Shown here piece after piece: positions 6,425-13,084 of a stretch of DNA of 19,070 bases. A program made the position numbers and the translations under genes. Under the pieces are notes generated by a model. That model made no database searches, was not told the origin of the DNA, and was given only the letters and a program-made list of their open reading frames with translations. Where the stretch lies: NCBI GenBank assembly GCA_027489415.1, contig JAIXZU010000162.1:1-19070 (forward strand). The letters are read 5' to 3'. Numbering within the stretch: the first letter of the stretch is position 1; each line of letters opens with the position of its first letter. The DNA is from Alphaproteobacteria bacterium (GTDB lineage Bacteria > Pseudomonadota > Alphaproteobacteria > UBA2136 > UBA6156).

Positions 6425-7831
6425 CTACCCAGCCTTCACCGAAGTTACTAAGCCTTCAACTATCGCCTTGGCATCACCCAATATCAGGCTGCAGTTCTCC
6501 ATCCCGAACAACGGGTTATCCACGCCCGCATAACCCGGCCGGTGGCTACGCTTCACCACATACACAAGGTTGGCTTTCCACGCTTCTAGCACCGGCATAC
6601 CGTAAATCGGGCTGCCCGGGGTGGTCTGCGCCGCAGGGTTCACTACGTCATTGGCCCCCAGCACCAGCACCACATCAGTTTCCTTGAAGCGCGGGTTAAT
6701 GTCCTCAAGCTCGTGCACAGCGTCATACGGAATATCCGCTTCCGCCAGCAACACGTTCATGTGCCCCGGCATCCGCCCCGCCACGGGGTGAATCGCAAAC
6801 GCCACCTCAATCCCACGCTCACCCAGCAAATTGAACAACTCTTTCACCGCGTGTTGGGCCTGTGCCACCGCCATACCGTAACCGGGCACGATGATGACAC
6901 GCTGCGCATTGCCCATCATATACGCCGCGTCATCCACACCAGCCTCACGCACCGTCATCGCCGGGCCAGTAGCCGCAGGCCCCGCCACCTCACTGCCAAA
7001 CCCGCCGAAAATCACACTCACAATGCTGCGGTTCATCGCTTTGCACATGATGTAACTCAAAATCGCGCCGCTCGCGCCCACCAGCGCACCGGTCATAATC
7101 AGCACCGGCTGCTCCAGCATGAAACCGGTCGCCGCCGCCGCCCAGCCACTGTAGCTGTTCAACATGCTCACAATCACCGGCATATCGGCCCCACCAACAG
7201 CCGCCACCAGCGTCACACCCAGTATCGCGGAAATCACCACAATCAGCAGCAGCGGCAGCGGCCCAAGGCCCATCACGAACCACGCCGTGCACACAACCAG
7301 CGCCAGCGCCATCGCAAGGTTCATCCAGTGGCGCAGCGGGTGGGCCCACGGCTTGCCACCCACAATGCCCTGCAACTTCAAGGCCGCCACAATACTTCCT
7401 GTGAAGGTGATCATCCCAATCGCCGCACCGATCCCCATCTCCAGCGCTTCACGCTCCACCAGCATGTTGAAGGTCATGTGCCGCACGTACATGCCCACCG
7501 CCACCAGCGCCGCCGCAAGGCCAATAAAGCTGTGGAAACCCGCCACCAGCTGCGGCAATGCCGTCAGCGGCGTGCGCCGCGCCAGCGGTATCCCAATCGC
7601 CGCCCCAATTCCCAAACCGGCCACAATCCAGCCGTAGGCGCGCACATCAGGCACCATCAACGCCGTTGCCACCGCAATCACCATACCGGCCATCGCCATC
7701 TGGTTGCCGCGCCGTGCGGTTTTGGGGTGGGCAAGGCCCTTCAGCCCCAGCACGAACAACACCGCCGCCGCCAACCCCAGCAGCACCATCACGTCATCAT
7801 TAATCATCATCAGCATCTCACTACTTTCCAT
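6425..7831 (-). CDS. pntB: NAD(P) transhydrogenase subunit beta (PntB)
   Basis: This 468-residue subunit combines membrane domain II with the NADP(H)-binding domain III of the proton-translocating transhydrogenase, which makes NADPH from NADH at the expense of the proton gradient. The first 270 or so residues are a series of hydrophobic helices (for example VLLGLAAAVLFVLGLKGLA). The C-terminal domain has the NADP-binding signatures VPGYGMAVAQAQHAV, HPVAGRMPGHMNVLLAEA, GANDVVNPAA and KRSHRPGYAGVDNPLF. The start is uncertain: ATG 7829-7831 overlaps the stop of the preceding gene by 11 nt, and several in-frame ATGs follow within 10 codons, any of which could be used. It is the last gene of the pnt operon, with element copy 2 as its 3' end. 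Confidence 0.96.
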   Translation of the reverse strand: MESSEMLMMINDDVMVLLGLAAAVLFVLGLKGLAHPKTARRGNQMAMAGMVIAVATALMVPDVRAYGWIVAGLGIGAAIGIPLARRTPLTALPQLVAGFHSFIGLAAALVAVGMYVRHMTFNMLVEREALEMGIGAAIGMITFTGSIVAALKLQGIVGGKPWAHPLRHWMNLAMALALVVCTAWFVMGLGPLPLLLIVVISAILGVTLVAAVGGADMPVIVSMLNSYSGWAAAATGFMLEQPVLIMTGALVGASGAILSYIMCKAMNRSIVSVIFGGFGSEVAGPAATGPAMTVREAGVDDAAYMMGNAQRVIIVPGYGMAVAQAQHAVKELFNLLGERGIEVAFAIHPVAGRMPGHMNVLLAEADIPYDAVHELEDINPRFKETDVVLVLGANDVVNPAAQTTPGSPIYGMPVLEAWKANLVYVVKRSHRPGYAGVDNPLFGMENCSLILGDAKAIVEGLVTSVKAG

Positions 7832-8213
7832 CACGTTTTGGCATCAAACCCTGGGTCATTCGGGCAATTTCCATGTACTCATTCATCCAACTGGTATATT
7901 GCGGTTCATCAACATACCGAAGCCTAAAAGCATATTCAGTGCAGGACTGCATCTCCTGTGCACTTCCCAAAGCCATCATCAAAAAGCGCCGCCACTCACC
8001 AGGGTAAAAATTCTTACCGTGCCCTTCTGCCAGCGTCAGGCAAATACCCTTACTCGCACGCCTCATTTGGTCGGCCAGCCCACCATATTGGGTATGTTTG
8101 GGAAAGGACAGGGATACCTCATCAATCTCTAAAGAAATCTCAAACGCACGCTGATAAACAATCAGATCCTGAAAACGCTTGGCAAAAGGCAACTTGTCCC
8201 GAAACTGCTCCAT
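7821..8213 (-). CDS. Four-helix-bundle protein (23S rRNA intervening-sequence protein family)
   Basis: This encodes 130 residues. It contains the family pattern F-x-DLIVYQRAFE (about 14-24), then SFPKHTQYGGLADQMRRAS (about 36-54), ICLTLAEGHGK (57-67) and EWRRFLMMALGSAQEMQS (73-90). This matches the small 'four helix bundle protein' family first seen as ORFs in intervening sequences inside 23S rRNA genes and also found scattered in genomes. The family's molecular function is not established. Here it sits inside the pnt operon between pntAB and pntB, which is not part of the usual operon. The ATG (8211-8213) directly abuts a heptamer tract, and the stop overlaps the start of pntB. There is no clear ribosome-binding site apart from the purine-rich repeat itself (AAACAAG on the minus strand). 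Probably an inserted gene. Confidence 0.9.
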   Translation of the reverse strand: MEQFRDKLPFAKRFQDLIVYQRAFEISLEIDEVSLSFPKHTQYGGLADQMRRASKGICLTLAEGHGKNFYPGEWRRFLMMALGSAQEMQSCTEYAFRLRYVDEPQYTSWMNEYMEIARMTQGLMPKRDGK

Positions 8214-8248
8214 CTTGTTTCTAGTCTCTTGTCTCTTGTTTCTTGCTT
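8208..8248 (-). repeat. Heptamer tract A at the pntAB / four-helix gene junction
   Basis: The + strand reads five 7-bp units at 8214-8248: CTTGTTT, CTAGTCT, CTTGTCT, CTTGTTT and CTTGCTT. On the minus strand they encode the last residues of PntAB (KKQETRD) and supply its stop codon TAG. The tract ends exactly at the start codon of the four-helix-bundle gene. Positions 8208-8239 match 8735-8766 (tract B) with one mismatch, including the six bases CTCCAT that cover the ATG and following GAG. Confidence 0.85.
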
Positions 8249-8583
8249 TTGAACATCGCCAGCATCCGGCTCGTAATCGCAAATCCGCCAAAAATATTAA
8301 TCCCGCATAACACCACGGCCACAAATCCCAGTATCCTCGCACTCCATTGCAACGCGCCTGCACTTTCAGGGTACGGGCACGGTAACGCATCACAAATATT
8401 GGCGCCCAGAATTTCAGGTCCCGCCACCATAATCGCCGCCACTACCACAATGCCGCTAATCGCATTGGTCACCGCCATCAGCGGCGTATGCAGCGCAGGC
8501 GTCACGCCCCACACCACGAAGTAGCCCACCAAACAGCTCAGCACAAACACCACCGTCAAAATGGTCAGGGGGTTCAAATCCAT
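8221..8583 (-). CDS. pntAB: NAD(P) transhydrogenase alpha subunit, membrane part (PntAB)
   Basis: This 120-residue membrane subunit carries the alpha-side transmembrane helices that complete the proton channel with PntB. It begins MDLNPLTILTVVFVLSCLVGYFVVWGVTPALHTPLMAVTNAISG, in which the VTPALHTPLM-x-x-TNAISG block is diagnostic. A second helical pair follows (IVVVAAIMVAG, then ILGFVAVVLCGINIFGGFAITSRMLAMF). Between them is a polar loop with two cysteines (NICDALPCPYPE) that looks longer than in typical homologues. The ATG at 8581-8583 has GGAG about 9 nt upstream, inside the end of the preceding lipoprotein gene. The normal end 'RMLAMFK' is extended by residues translated from heptamer tract A. 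Confidence 0.95.
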   Translation of the reverse strand: MDLNPLTILTVVFVLSCLVGYFVVWGVTPALHTPLMAVTNAISGIVVVAAIMVAGPEILGANICDALPCPYPESAGALQWSARILGFVAVVLCGINIFGGFAITSRMLAMFKSKKQETRD

Positions 8584-8588
8584 AATCG

Positions 8589-8723
8589 TTATCTCCACAC
8601 TCGCTTGGTTATTTTGGCTTCTTGGGGCGTCGGTGCGCGGCACTGGTCAGCCCCCAGCGCATGCTTCAGCCCAGCACAACCACTTAGCATCATCAACAAT
8701 CCCATAAGCAGTCCCCGTCGCAT
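8589..8723 (-). CDS. Small lipoprotein within the pnt operon, 44 residues
   Basis: This short gene fills the gap between pntAA and pntAB. Its ATG (8721-8723) overlaps the pntAA stop codon as TAATG, so it is probably translationally coupled. The product starts MRRGLLMGLLMMLSGCAG: two arginines, a hydrophobic core and a lipobox L-S-G-C with Cys16, typical of signal peptidase II substrates. The mature part is about 29 residues (CAGLKHALGADQC, then RAPTPQEAKITKRVWR) with a second cysteine. The stop TAA (8589-8591) overlaps the GGAGATAA that serves as the pntAB ribosome-binding site. Tight coupling on both sides argues that it is a real gene. No homologue is known to me and its role beside the transhydrogenase is a guess. 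It is not wholly excluded that it is a fortuitous frame. Confidence 0.65.
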   Translation of the reverse strand: MRRGLLMGLLMMLSGCAGLKHALGADQCRAPTPQEAKITKRVWR

Positions 8724-9877
8724 TAAGCCGCCGCCTCCATCTTGTTTCTGGTCTCTTGTCTCTTGTCACTCACCCGCATCGCCCCCACCAGTTCATCGGC
8801 AAAGCTCAACTTACCATCCACCACCATAATCCCCAGCAGGTTCACCATATTCTGCGCCCAGAAACGGCTCGCATCCCCCGCCACCATGCTCGGCCAGTTG
8901 GTTTCGCCCAGTATCGTCACGCCGTGGCCAGCCACAACCACCTCATCCGCGCGGCTCAGCGGGCAGTTTCCCCCCGCAATGCCATTGGCTTTGTTAAACC
9001 CTCCCGCCGCCATGTCCACAATCACGCTCCCTGCCTTCATCGCTGAAACCACATCGGCACTTATCAGCACCGGCGCAGCCCTACCCGGCACCTGCGCGGT
9101 ACTAATCACCACATCCGCCTCGGCAATGAACGGCGCCAACAGGTTCTGCAAATGCAGCAACCCCGCAGCATCCATCGCGCCCGCATAGCCGCCCTTCCCT
9201 TCCACCGCCACACTGGGGTCATCCAGCACCACGGGCTTGGCCCCAAGGCTCATAATCTGTTCACTCACTTCGGGCCGAACATCGAACGCCTTCACCTGCG
9301 CACCAAGCCTGCGCGCCGTCGCAATCGCCTGCAGCCCCGCCACCCCAACACCCAGTACCAGCACGTTGGCGGGTTTGCTGCTGCCAGCACTGGTCATCAG
9401 CATTGGCATCAGGCGCGGTAATTTCTGCACCACCCCCAGCACCGCCGCATACCCACCAAGGTTGGCCTGGGAACTCAACACATCCATGGCCTGAGCCCGG
9501 CTCGTCCGCGGCAGCTTCTCCAGCGCCAGCACGTCAGCCCCACCCGCCGCCAGCGGCTTCCAACTGTCACCGCCACTGGTTAAGCATACCACCACGCCAC
9601 CCTCTTTCACCGGCAATTTCGCCTTGGCGTCAGGCATGGTAATACGCAGCAGCACATCCACCTTGTCCTTCAGGTTTTTCACCACTTGCGCGCCCGCAAC
9701 CTCATAAGCCGCATCAGTGAAACCAGCCAGCATTCCAGCCCCGCTCTCCACCTGCACCACCACACCGGGCAGCTTTTTCTCTAACCGACCAATCGCGTCC
9801 GGCGTCATCGCCACGCGTCGTTCACGTCCACCAGCGGCCACATTGGCCTCATGCATAATTCCAATTTTCAAACTCAT
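8723..9877 (-). CDS. pntAA: NAD(P) transhydrogenase alpha subunit, NAD-binding part (PntAA)
   Basis: This 384-residue soluble domain I binds NAD(H) and exchanges hydride with domain III of PntB. The N-terminus MSLKIGIMHEANVAAGGRERRVAMTPDAI has the alanine dehydrogenase/PNT-like pattern. The mobile loop segment SRAQAMDVLSSQANLGGYAAV lies at about 126-146. The NAD-binding Rossmann fold GVGVAGLQAIATARRLGA is at 176-193, with an acidic Asp199 at the end of the second strand. The block VISTAQVPGRAAPVLIS follows. The ATG (9875-9877) has a modest AGG upstream. It is the first gene of the pnt operon. The last 15 residues (SDKRQETRNKMEAAA) are translated from heptamer tract B, and so are a repeat-derived tail rather than conserved domain sequence. 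Confidence 0.96.
   Translation of the reverse strand: MSLKIGIMHEANVAAGGRERRVAMTPDAIGRLEKKLPGVVVQVESGAGMLAGFTDAAYEVAGAQVVKNLKDKVDVLLRITMPDAKAKLPVKEGGVVVCLTSGGDSWKPLAAGGADVLALEKLPRTSRAQAMDVLSSQANLGGYAAVLGVVQKLPRLMPMLMTSAGSSKPANVLVLGVGVAGLQAIATARRLGAQVKAFDVRPEVSEQIMSLGAKPVVLDDPSVAVEGKGGYAGAMDAAGLLHLQNLLAPFIAEADVVISTAQVPGRAAPVLISADVVSAMKAGSVIVDMAAGGFNKANGIAGGNCPLSRADEVVVAGHGVTILGETNWPSMVAGDASRFWAQNMVNLLGIMVVDGKLSFADELVGAMRVSDKRQETRNKMEAAA
8735..8768 (-). repeat. Heptamer tract B in the 3' end of pntAA
   Basis: Four 7-bp units on the + strand at 8741-8768: CTTGTTT, CTGGTCT, CTTGTCT and CTTGTCA. They are preceded by CTCCAT exactly as in tract A. Translated in frame, they give the PntAA tail DKRQETRNKME, in which the final ME corresponds to the first two codons of the four-helix-bundle gene at tract A. 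Confidence 0.85.
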
Positions 9878-9960
9878 ACGTACAACCTACGCCTCTCCAC
9901 TGCCCTGCACCACGCCCCTGCCCGCATCCTGCGCACTTAAGCATCGACGTCCCGCACCAC

Positions 9961-9979
9961 CAACTTAAGTTGTATACAA
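9961..9979. promoter_or_regulatory. Two overlapping palindromes in the pntAA / secreted-protein divergent gap
   Basis: CAACTTAAGTTG (9961-9972) is a perfect 12-bp palindrome. TTGTATACAA (9970-9979) is a perfect 10-bp palindrome sharing three bases with it. They sit in the 233-nt gap between the divergent genes pntAA (-) and 10111-10479 (+), in its only AT-rich part. Such a layout suits an operator or promoter region, but no particular regulator is implied. I could not place confident -35/-10 boxes for either gene. Confidence 0.4.
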
Positions 9980-10110
9980 TAATACCAATAACCTCTTGAA
10001 AAAACATCACAACCCCCCATTGCAACAGTTACAAAAAAATGGCATACAAAAAGCGCAACGGTTCGCTGCAAACTTCTAACCTCGTCGTTTCGCTCTCACG
10101 GAGATCCTCC

Positions 10111-10479
10111 ATGATCAAGAAAACCGCATCCCTTCTGCTGCTGCTCATCACCGTGCTCGGTCTGGCCAGCCCCACTTACGCCAACAACTGGTTCAACGCC
10201 GTCGGCGGTTCCTACCGCTCCTGGGACGGCAGCCGCCTGATCATCCAGAGCCAGGACTCCGGCCGCTCCTACACCTTCTACGGCACCGCCCGTTCCTGCC
10301 CCGGCCGCTGGGGCGCCCCCTACGACAGCATGTCGTGGGTCATGAACGGCAACCCCTTCCGTGTCTCTGTCACCGAATGCGGTGCCGGCATGGTCTGGGT
10401 CTGCGCCGAGGACGACTACAACAACAGCTCCTGCTCGGGCTACTCCAAGCGCTACGAATCCGGTTACCGCTACTGGTAA
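10111..10479 (+). CDS. Small secreted protein with four cysteines
   Basis: The product has 122 residues from the ATG at 10111, which has GGAG (10100-10103) 7 nt upstream. An in-frame ATG at 10039 would put a basic 24-residue leader before the signal peptide and is rejected. The signal peptide is MIKKTASLLLLLITVLGLASPTYA, with predicted cleavage before NNWFNAVGG. The mature part of about 98 residues is rich in Gly, Ser, Tyr and Trp and has Cys63, Cys90, Cys98 and Cys108, an even number that could form two disulfides in the periplasm or outside. It ends in YESGYRYW. The pattern suggests a small beta-rich secreted domain. I do not recognise the family. It has a long 14-bp-stem terminator right after the stop, so it is monocistronic. 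Confidence 0.85.
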   Translation: MIKKTASLLLLLITVLGLASPTYANNWFNAVGGSYRSWDGSRLIIQSQDSGRSYTFYGTARSCPGRWGAPYDSMSWVMNGNPFRVSVTECGAGMVWVCAEDDYNNSSCSGYSKRYESGYRYW

Positions 10480-10484
10480 CCCCC

Positions 10485-10518
10485 AAGGCCCCGATACCAT
10501 CCGGTATCGGGGCCTTTT
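10485..10518 (+). terminator. Strong intrinsic terminator
   Basis: A perfect 14-bp stem pairs AAGGCCCCGATACC (10485-10498) with GGTATCGGGGCCTT (10503-10516) around ATCC and ends in TTTT. Confidence 0.93.
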
Positions 10519-10589
10519 CCCATTTCTTGCCGGAATATACACACCACCCTTGCAGGCAGGCGGCTTTTAGGGTAAGTGAAGTCCCGTGT

Positions 10590-10666
<77 letters not shown>

Positions 10667-10674
10667 TGATATTC

Positions 10675-10696
10675 AGGAGCCGTCAGGCTCCTTTTT
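10675..10696 (+). terminator. Intrinsic terminator of tRNA-Pro(GGG)
   Basis: AGGAGCC (10675-10681) pairs with GGCTCCT (10686-10692) around GTCA, followed by T. The same hairpin is duplicated at 10801-10823. Confidence 0.88.
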
Positions 10697-10712
10697 GCTG
10701 CAAACGGCACGG

Positions 10713-10791
10713 CGCTGGGGGTGTAAGGGTCGTAGGTTCAGCCGGAGCGCAGCGGAGACCAACGCGCAGCGTAATTCCTATCATCCCGCCA
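10713..10791 (+). pseudogene. Broken duplicate of the tRNA-Pro(GGG) 3' half
   Basis: Positions 10713-10740 are identical to tRNA positions 10620-10647, from the end of the anticodon stem through TTCA of the T loop. About 33 extra bases (10741-10773) follow, with two direct copies of GCGCAGCG (10747-10754 and 10764-10771). Then the rest of the T arm and acceptor strand (to 10791) returns with a substitution and loss of the discriminator A before CCA. The 5' half is absent, so no cloverleaf can form. The parent tRNA's terminator is duplicated behind it. Confidence 0.85.
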
Positions 10792-10800
10792 AAGCTATTC

Positions 10801-10823
10801 AGGAGCCGTCAGGCTCCTTTTTT
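10801..10823 (+). terminator. Duplicated copy of the tRNA-Pro terminator
   Basis: AGGAGCC (10801-10807) pairs with GGCTCCT (10812-10818) around GTCA, followed by five T. The convergent uracil-DNA glycosylase gene ends inside this hairpin (stop at 10809-10811). Confidence 0.85.
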
Positions 10824-11420
10824 ACGCGGCTCACCCAACTTAGCCTTCACCATCGCCCAATCACCCTGCGCCTCCCCCATCGCGGGCGGGTTGCGCAACA
10901 AATACGCCGGGTGGAACGTCGCCAGCAACGGCACCGCCCCCACCCCCGGCACGTCAAACGCCAGCCAGCGGCGGCGCAGCGCACTCATCGGTTCTTTGGT
11001 CTGCAACACGCTTTTCACGGCGGTCCCTCCCACCAGCACAATCATCTCGGGCCGCAGCAGCTCAAGGTGCTTGAATAAAAACGGCCTGCAACTCGCAATC
11101 TCCGCAGGCGTCGGCGTGCGGTTGTCCTCGGGCCGCCAGAACACCGTATTGGTAATGTAAACGCCGTCCTTCCCCTCACGGCTGCGGTCCAGCCCGATCC
11201 CCGCCAGCAACTTATCCAGCAACTTACCGCTCCGTCCCACAAACGGCTTGCCCACCACATCCTCCTGCGCCCCCGGCGCCTCGCCAATCACCACCACCCG
11301 CGCGTCAGGGCTGCCGTCACTGAACACAACCTGCGTCGCAAACCGCTTCAACGCACAGCCCTCAAAAGCCTCAACCTCAGCCCGCAGCTGCTCTAAAGTC
11401 GTAACATGGTCCAAATTCAT
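10809..11420 (-). CDS. Uracil-DNA glycosylase, family 4-like
   Basis: The product has 203 residues from the ATG at 11418-11420; an in-frame TTG at 11424-11426 is less likely. The enzyme would remove uracil from DNA in base excision repair. Motif 1 is GEAPGAQED (46-54), followed by GKPFVGRSGKLLDKLL, then YITNTVFWRPEDNRTPTPAEI and motif 2, HPAYLLRNP (170-178). These are the family 4/5 signatures. Only two cysteines stand at the usual places (Cys22 in FEGC, Cys111 in ASC). The four-cysteine 4Fe-4S set of the classical thermophile enzymes is incomplete, so the cluster may be absent. The last codons, which give KKGA and the stop, are read from the duplicated tRNA terminator, so the C-terminus was remodelled by that duplication. 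It is monocistronic on the minus strand. Confidence 0.9.
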   Translation of the reverse strand: MNLDHVTTLEQLRAEVEAFEGCALKRFATQVVFSDGSPDARVVVIGEAPGAQEDVVGKPFVGRSGKLLDKLLAGIGLDRSREGKDGVYITNTVFWRPEDNRTPTPAEIASCRPFLFKHLELLRPEMIVLVGGTAVKSVLQTKEPMSALRRRWLAFDVPGVGAVPLLATFHPAYLLRNPPAMGEAQGDWAMVKAKLGEPRKKGA

Positions 11421-11455
11421 CCCCAAACCCTACCTTCAAATACCGTCCATCCCAA

Positions 11456-11478
11456 CAAAAAACCTCCCCAAAGGAAGG
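11456..11478 (-). terminator. Intrinsic terminator inside element copy 3 (end of efflux operon)
   Basis: On the minus strand CCTTCC pairs with GGGAGG, including one G-U pair, and TTTTTTG follows. Confidence 0.75.
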
Positions 11479-11638
11479 AAGAAAGTCCGTCGCGCAGCGA
11501 CGTTTCCAGAAGCACCGCCAGCGCGAGGCTATAAACGGTTCCTAGGTTGTTTTTGGCGGGTCGCCGTGTACAAGAAAAAGTACATAAGACCCGCCAAAAA
11601 TAAGCTAGGGAGCGTTTTAGCCCGCGCCCCACCAAAGG
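11456..11638 (-). repeat. Terminator-linked hairpin element, copy 3
   Basis: It starts directly after the stop codon of the minus-strand outer membrane factor gene. The long hairpin (11521-11627) is nearly base-identical to copy 2. The middle hairpin is CGTCGC (11488-11493)/GCGACG (11497-11502) with loop GCA. The terminator stem (11463-11478) contains one position that is a G-U pair on the minus strand and a C-A mismatch on the plus strand, which favours a minus-strand RNA. The open frame at 11417-11635 is an artefact of the repeat. Confidence 0.9.
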
Positions 11639-13084
11639 CTATTGCCAACCCCCGCCAAGAGCTCTCACAAGCTGCGCGCTAGCCGTATAGGCATTCAAGA
11701 GGGATTGCTGCCCATTCATCCTCGCCACCAACGCCTGCTGCTTAATGCTGTTCAGTTCTGCAAGGCTGATATCCCCCAACTCATACTGCCGGACCGCCAT
11801 TGCCGCACTCTTCTCCAGCTCGGCCACCGCCTGTTGCTGGCCGTTGGCCTGCTCAAGGCTAATCCGGTGGGTCGACAGCGCGTCATCCGCGTCGCGCAGC
11901 GCAAACAGCACCTGGTCTTTGTACGCCGCAACGGCTTCTTCATACACGCCCCAGCTGTTGCGCAACCGGCTCAGGTTGGTGGCACCTTGGAAAATCGGCA
12001 ACGTCAGCGCCGGGCCGAAGGACCACGTGCTCGTGCTGCTCTTAAACAGGTTGCTCACGTCCTGCGCCGCATAACCGGCACTGGCGGTCAGGGAAATCAT
12101 CGGGAAGAACGCCGCGCGCGCCGCACCAATTCCTGCGTTCGCCGCCGCCAGCTGGTTCTGGGCCGCCGCCACGTCGGGGCGCCGCTCCAGCACGCTGGCA
12201 GGCACACCGGCGGGGATCATCGGCGGCAACTGCTGCAACGCCGTGGAACTCACCAGAATACTCCCAGGCACTTTCCCCAGCAGGTAAGCAAGGCGGTTGT
12301 TGGCGGCAATGTGCTGCTGCTGTACGTCAAGCGCGGTGTTGCGCAGGCTCATCAGGTCGGCCATCGCCTGCTGGTAGGTCTGCGCGGAAACATCTCCCAC
12401 CTCGCGCTGGCGCTTGGTCAGGGCAAGGTTGCGCTCACCAAGGCTCAGGCTCTCGCTGACATCGTTCATCACGGCAGCACTGGCCCGTGCCGCGTAATAC
12501 GCCTGCACCACGTCGGCTTGCAGGCTCAATTTGGTGCTTTCCAGCAGGTCGCTTTGCGCAAGGCTGGCAAACCGCGCTTGGCGGGCTTCACCGCTTAAGC
12601 GGCCGAACAGGTCAACCTCGTAGCTCGCATTTAATCCGGTGCGGTAAGTCGTCATCGGCTTCACGTCGCTGCCGTCAGCCTGCTGGATATCCGCCGCCGC
12701 CAGCTTTTGCCGGTTCACACTGCCATCAGCATAGAAAATCGGGAACAGTTGGGAGTTCGCGAGCCCCAACTGCGCCCGCGCCTGCTTCACCCGCGCCACC
12801 ATCATCTGCAGGCTCGGGCTGTCGGCCATCGCTTGCGCCATCAGGTCGTTCAGTTGGGCGTCATTGTACATTTCCCACCAGTTGCCGCGCAGCTCGGCCA
12901 CACGGGCCTGTGCTACCTGCCAGCTGCCAAGCTCGCTCGGCGCCACAAAGGCGGGGCTGTCCGCCGCGGTTTTGGCGGTCTCGTTGCCGCGCAGGAAACT
13001 CGGCACCTCCAGCTTCGGCTCCAGCCATGCACAGCTCGCAAGCCACGGCAGCAGCATCAGGCTCAGGGTGTTTCCGTTACGCAT
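11639..13084 (-). CDS. Outer membrane factor of a tripartite efflux pump (OprM/NodT family lipoprotein)
   Basis: The product has 481 residues from the ATG at 13082-13084, chosen because AAAGGG lies about 8 nt upstream and the signal peptide then starts MRNGNTLSLMLLPWLASCAW. The lipobox LASC gives Cys18 as the lipidated residue. NWWEMYNDAQLNDLMAQAM is the family's conserved 'W-x-x-F/Y-x-D-x-L' entry segment. Two repeated helical hairpins follow, typical of TolC-like trimers, including PSLQMMVARVKQARAQLG and the second repeat RRPDVAAAQNQLAAANAGIGAARAAFFP. The C-terminus is GGGW. The protein forms the outer-membrane exit duct. The start overlaps the end of the RND pump gene by 8 nt, so translation is coupled. 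Last gene of the operon. Confidence 0.95.
   Translation of the reverse strand: MRNGNTLSLMLLPWLASCAWLEPKLEVPSFLRGNETAKTAADSPAFVAPSELGSWQVAQARVAELRGNWWEMYNDAQLNDLMAQAMADSPSLQMMVARVKQARAQLGLANSQLFPIFYADGSVNRQKLAAADIQQADGSDVKPMTTYRTGLNASYEVDLFGRLSGEARQARFASLAQSDLLESTKLSLQADVVQAYYAARASAAVMNDVSESLSLGERNLALTKRQREVGDVSAQTYQQAMADLMSLRNTALDVQQQHIAANNRLAYLLGKVPGSILVSSTALQQLPPMIPAGVPASVLERRPDVAAAQNQLAAANAGIGAARAAFFPMISLTASAGYAAQDVSNLFKSSTSTWSFGPALTLPIFQGATNLSRLRNSWGVYEEAVAAYKDQVLFALRDADDALSTHRISLEQANGQQQAVAELEKSAAMAVRQYELGDISLAELNSIKQQALVARMNGQQSLLNAYTASAQLVRALGGGWQ

Noticed and set aside
6713..7927. Plus-strand open frame of 404 codons opposite pntB
   Set aside because: It is a His/Arg/Gln-rich shadow of pntB.
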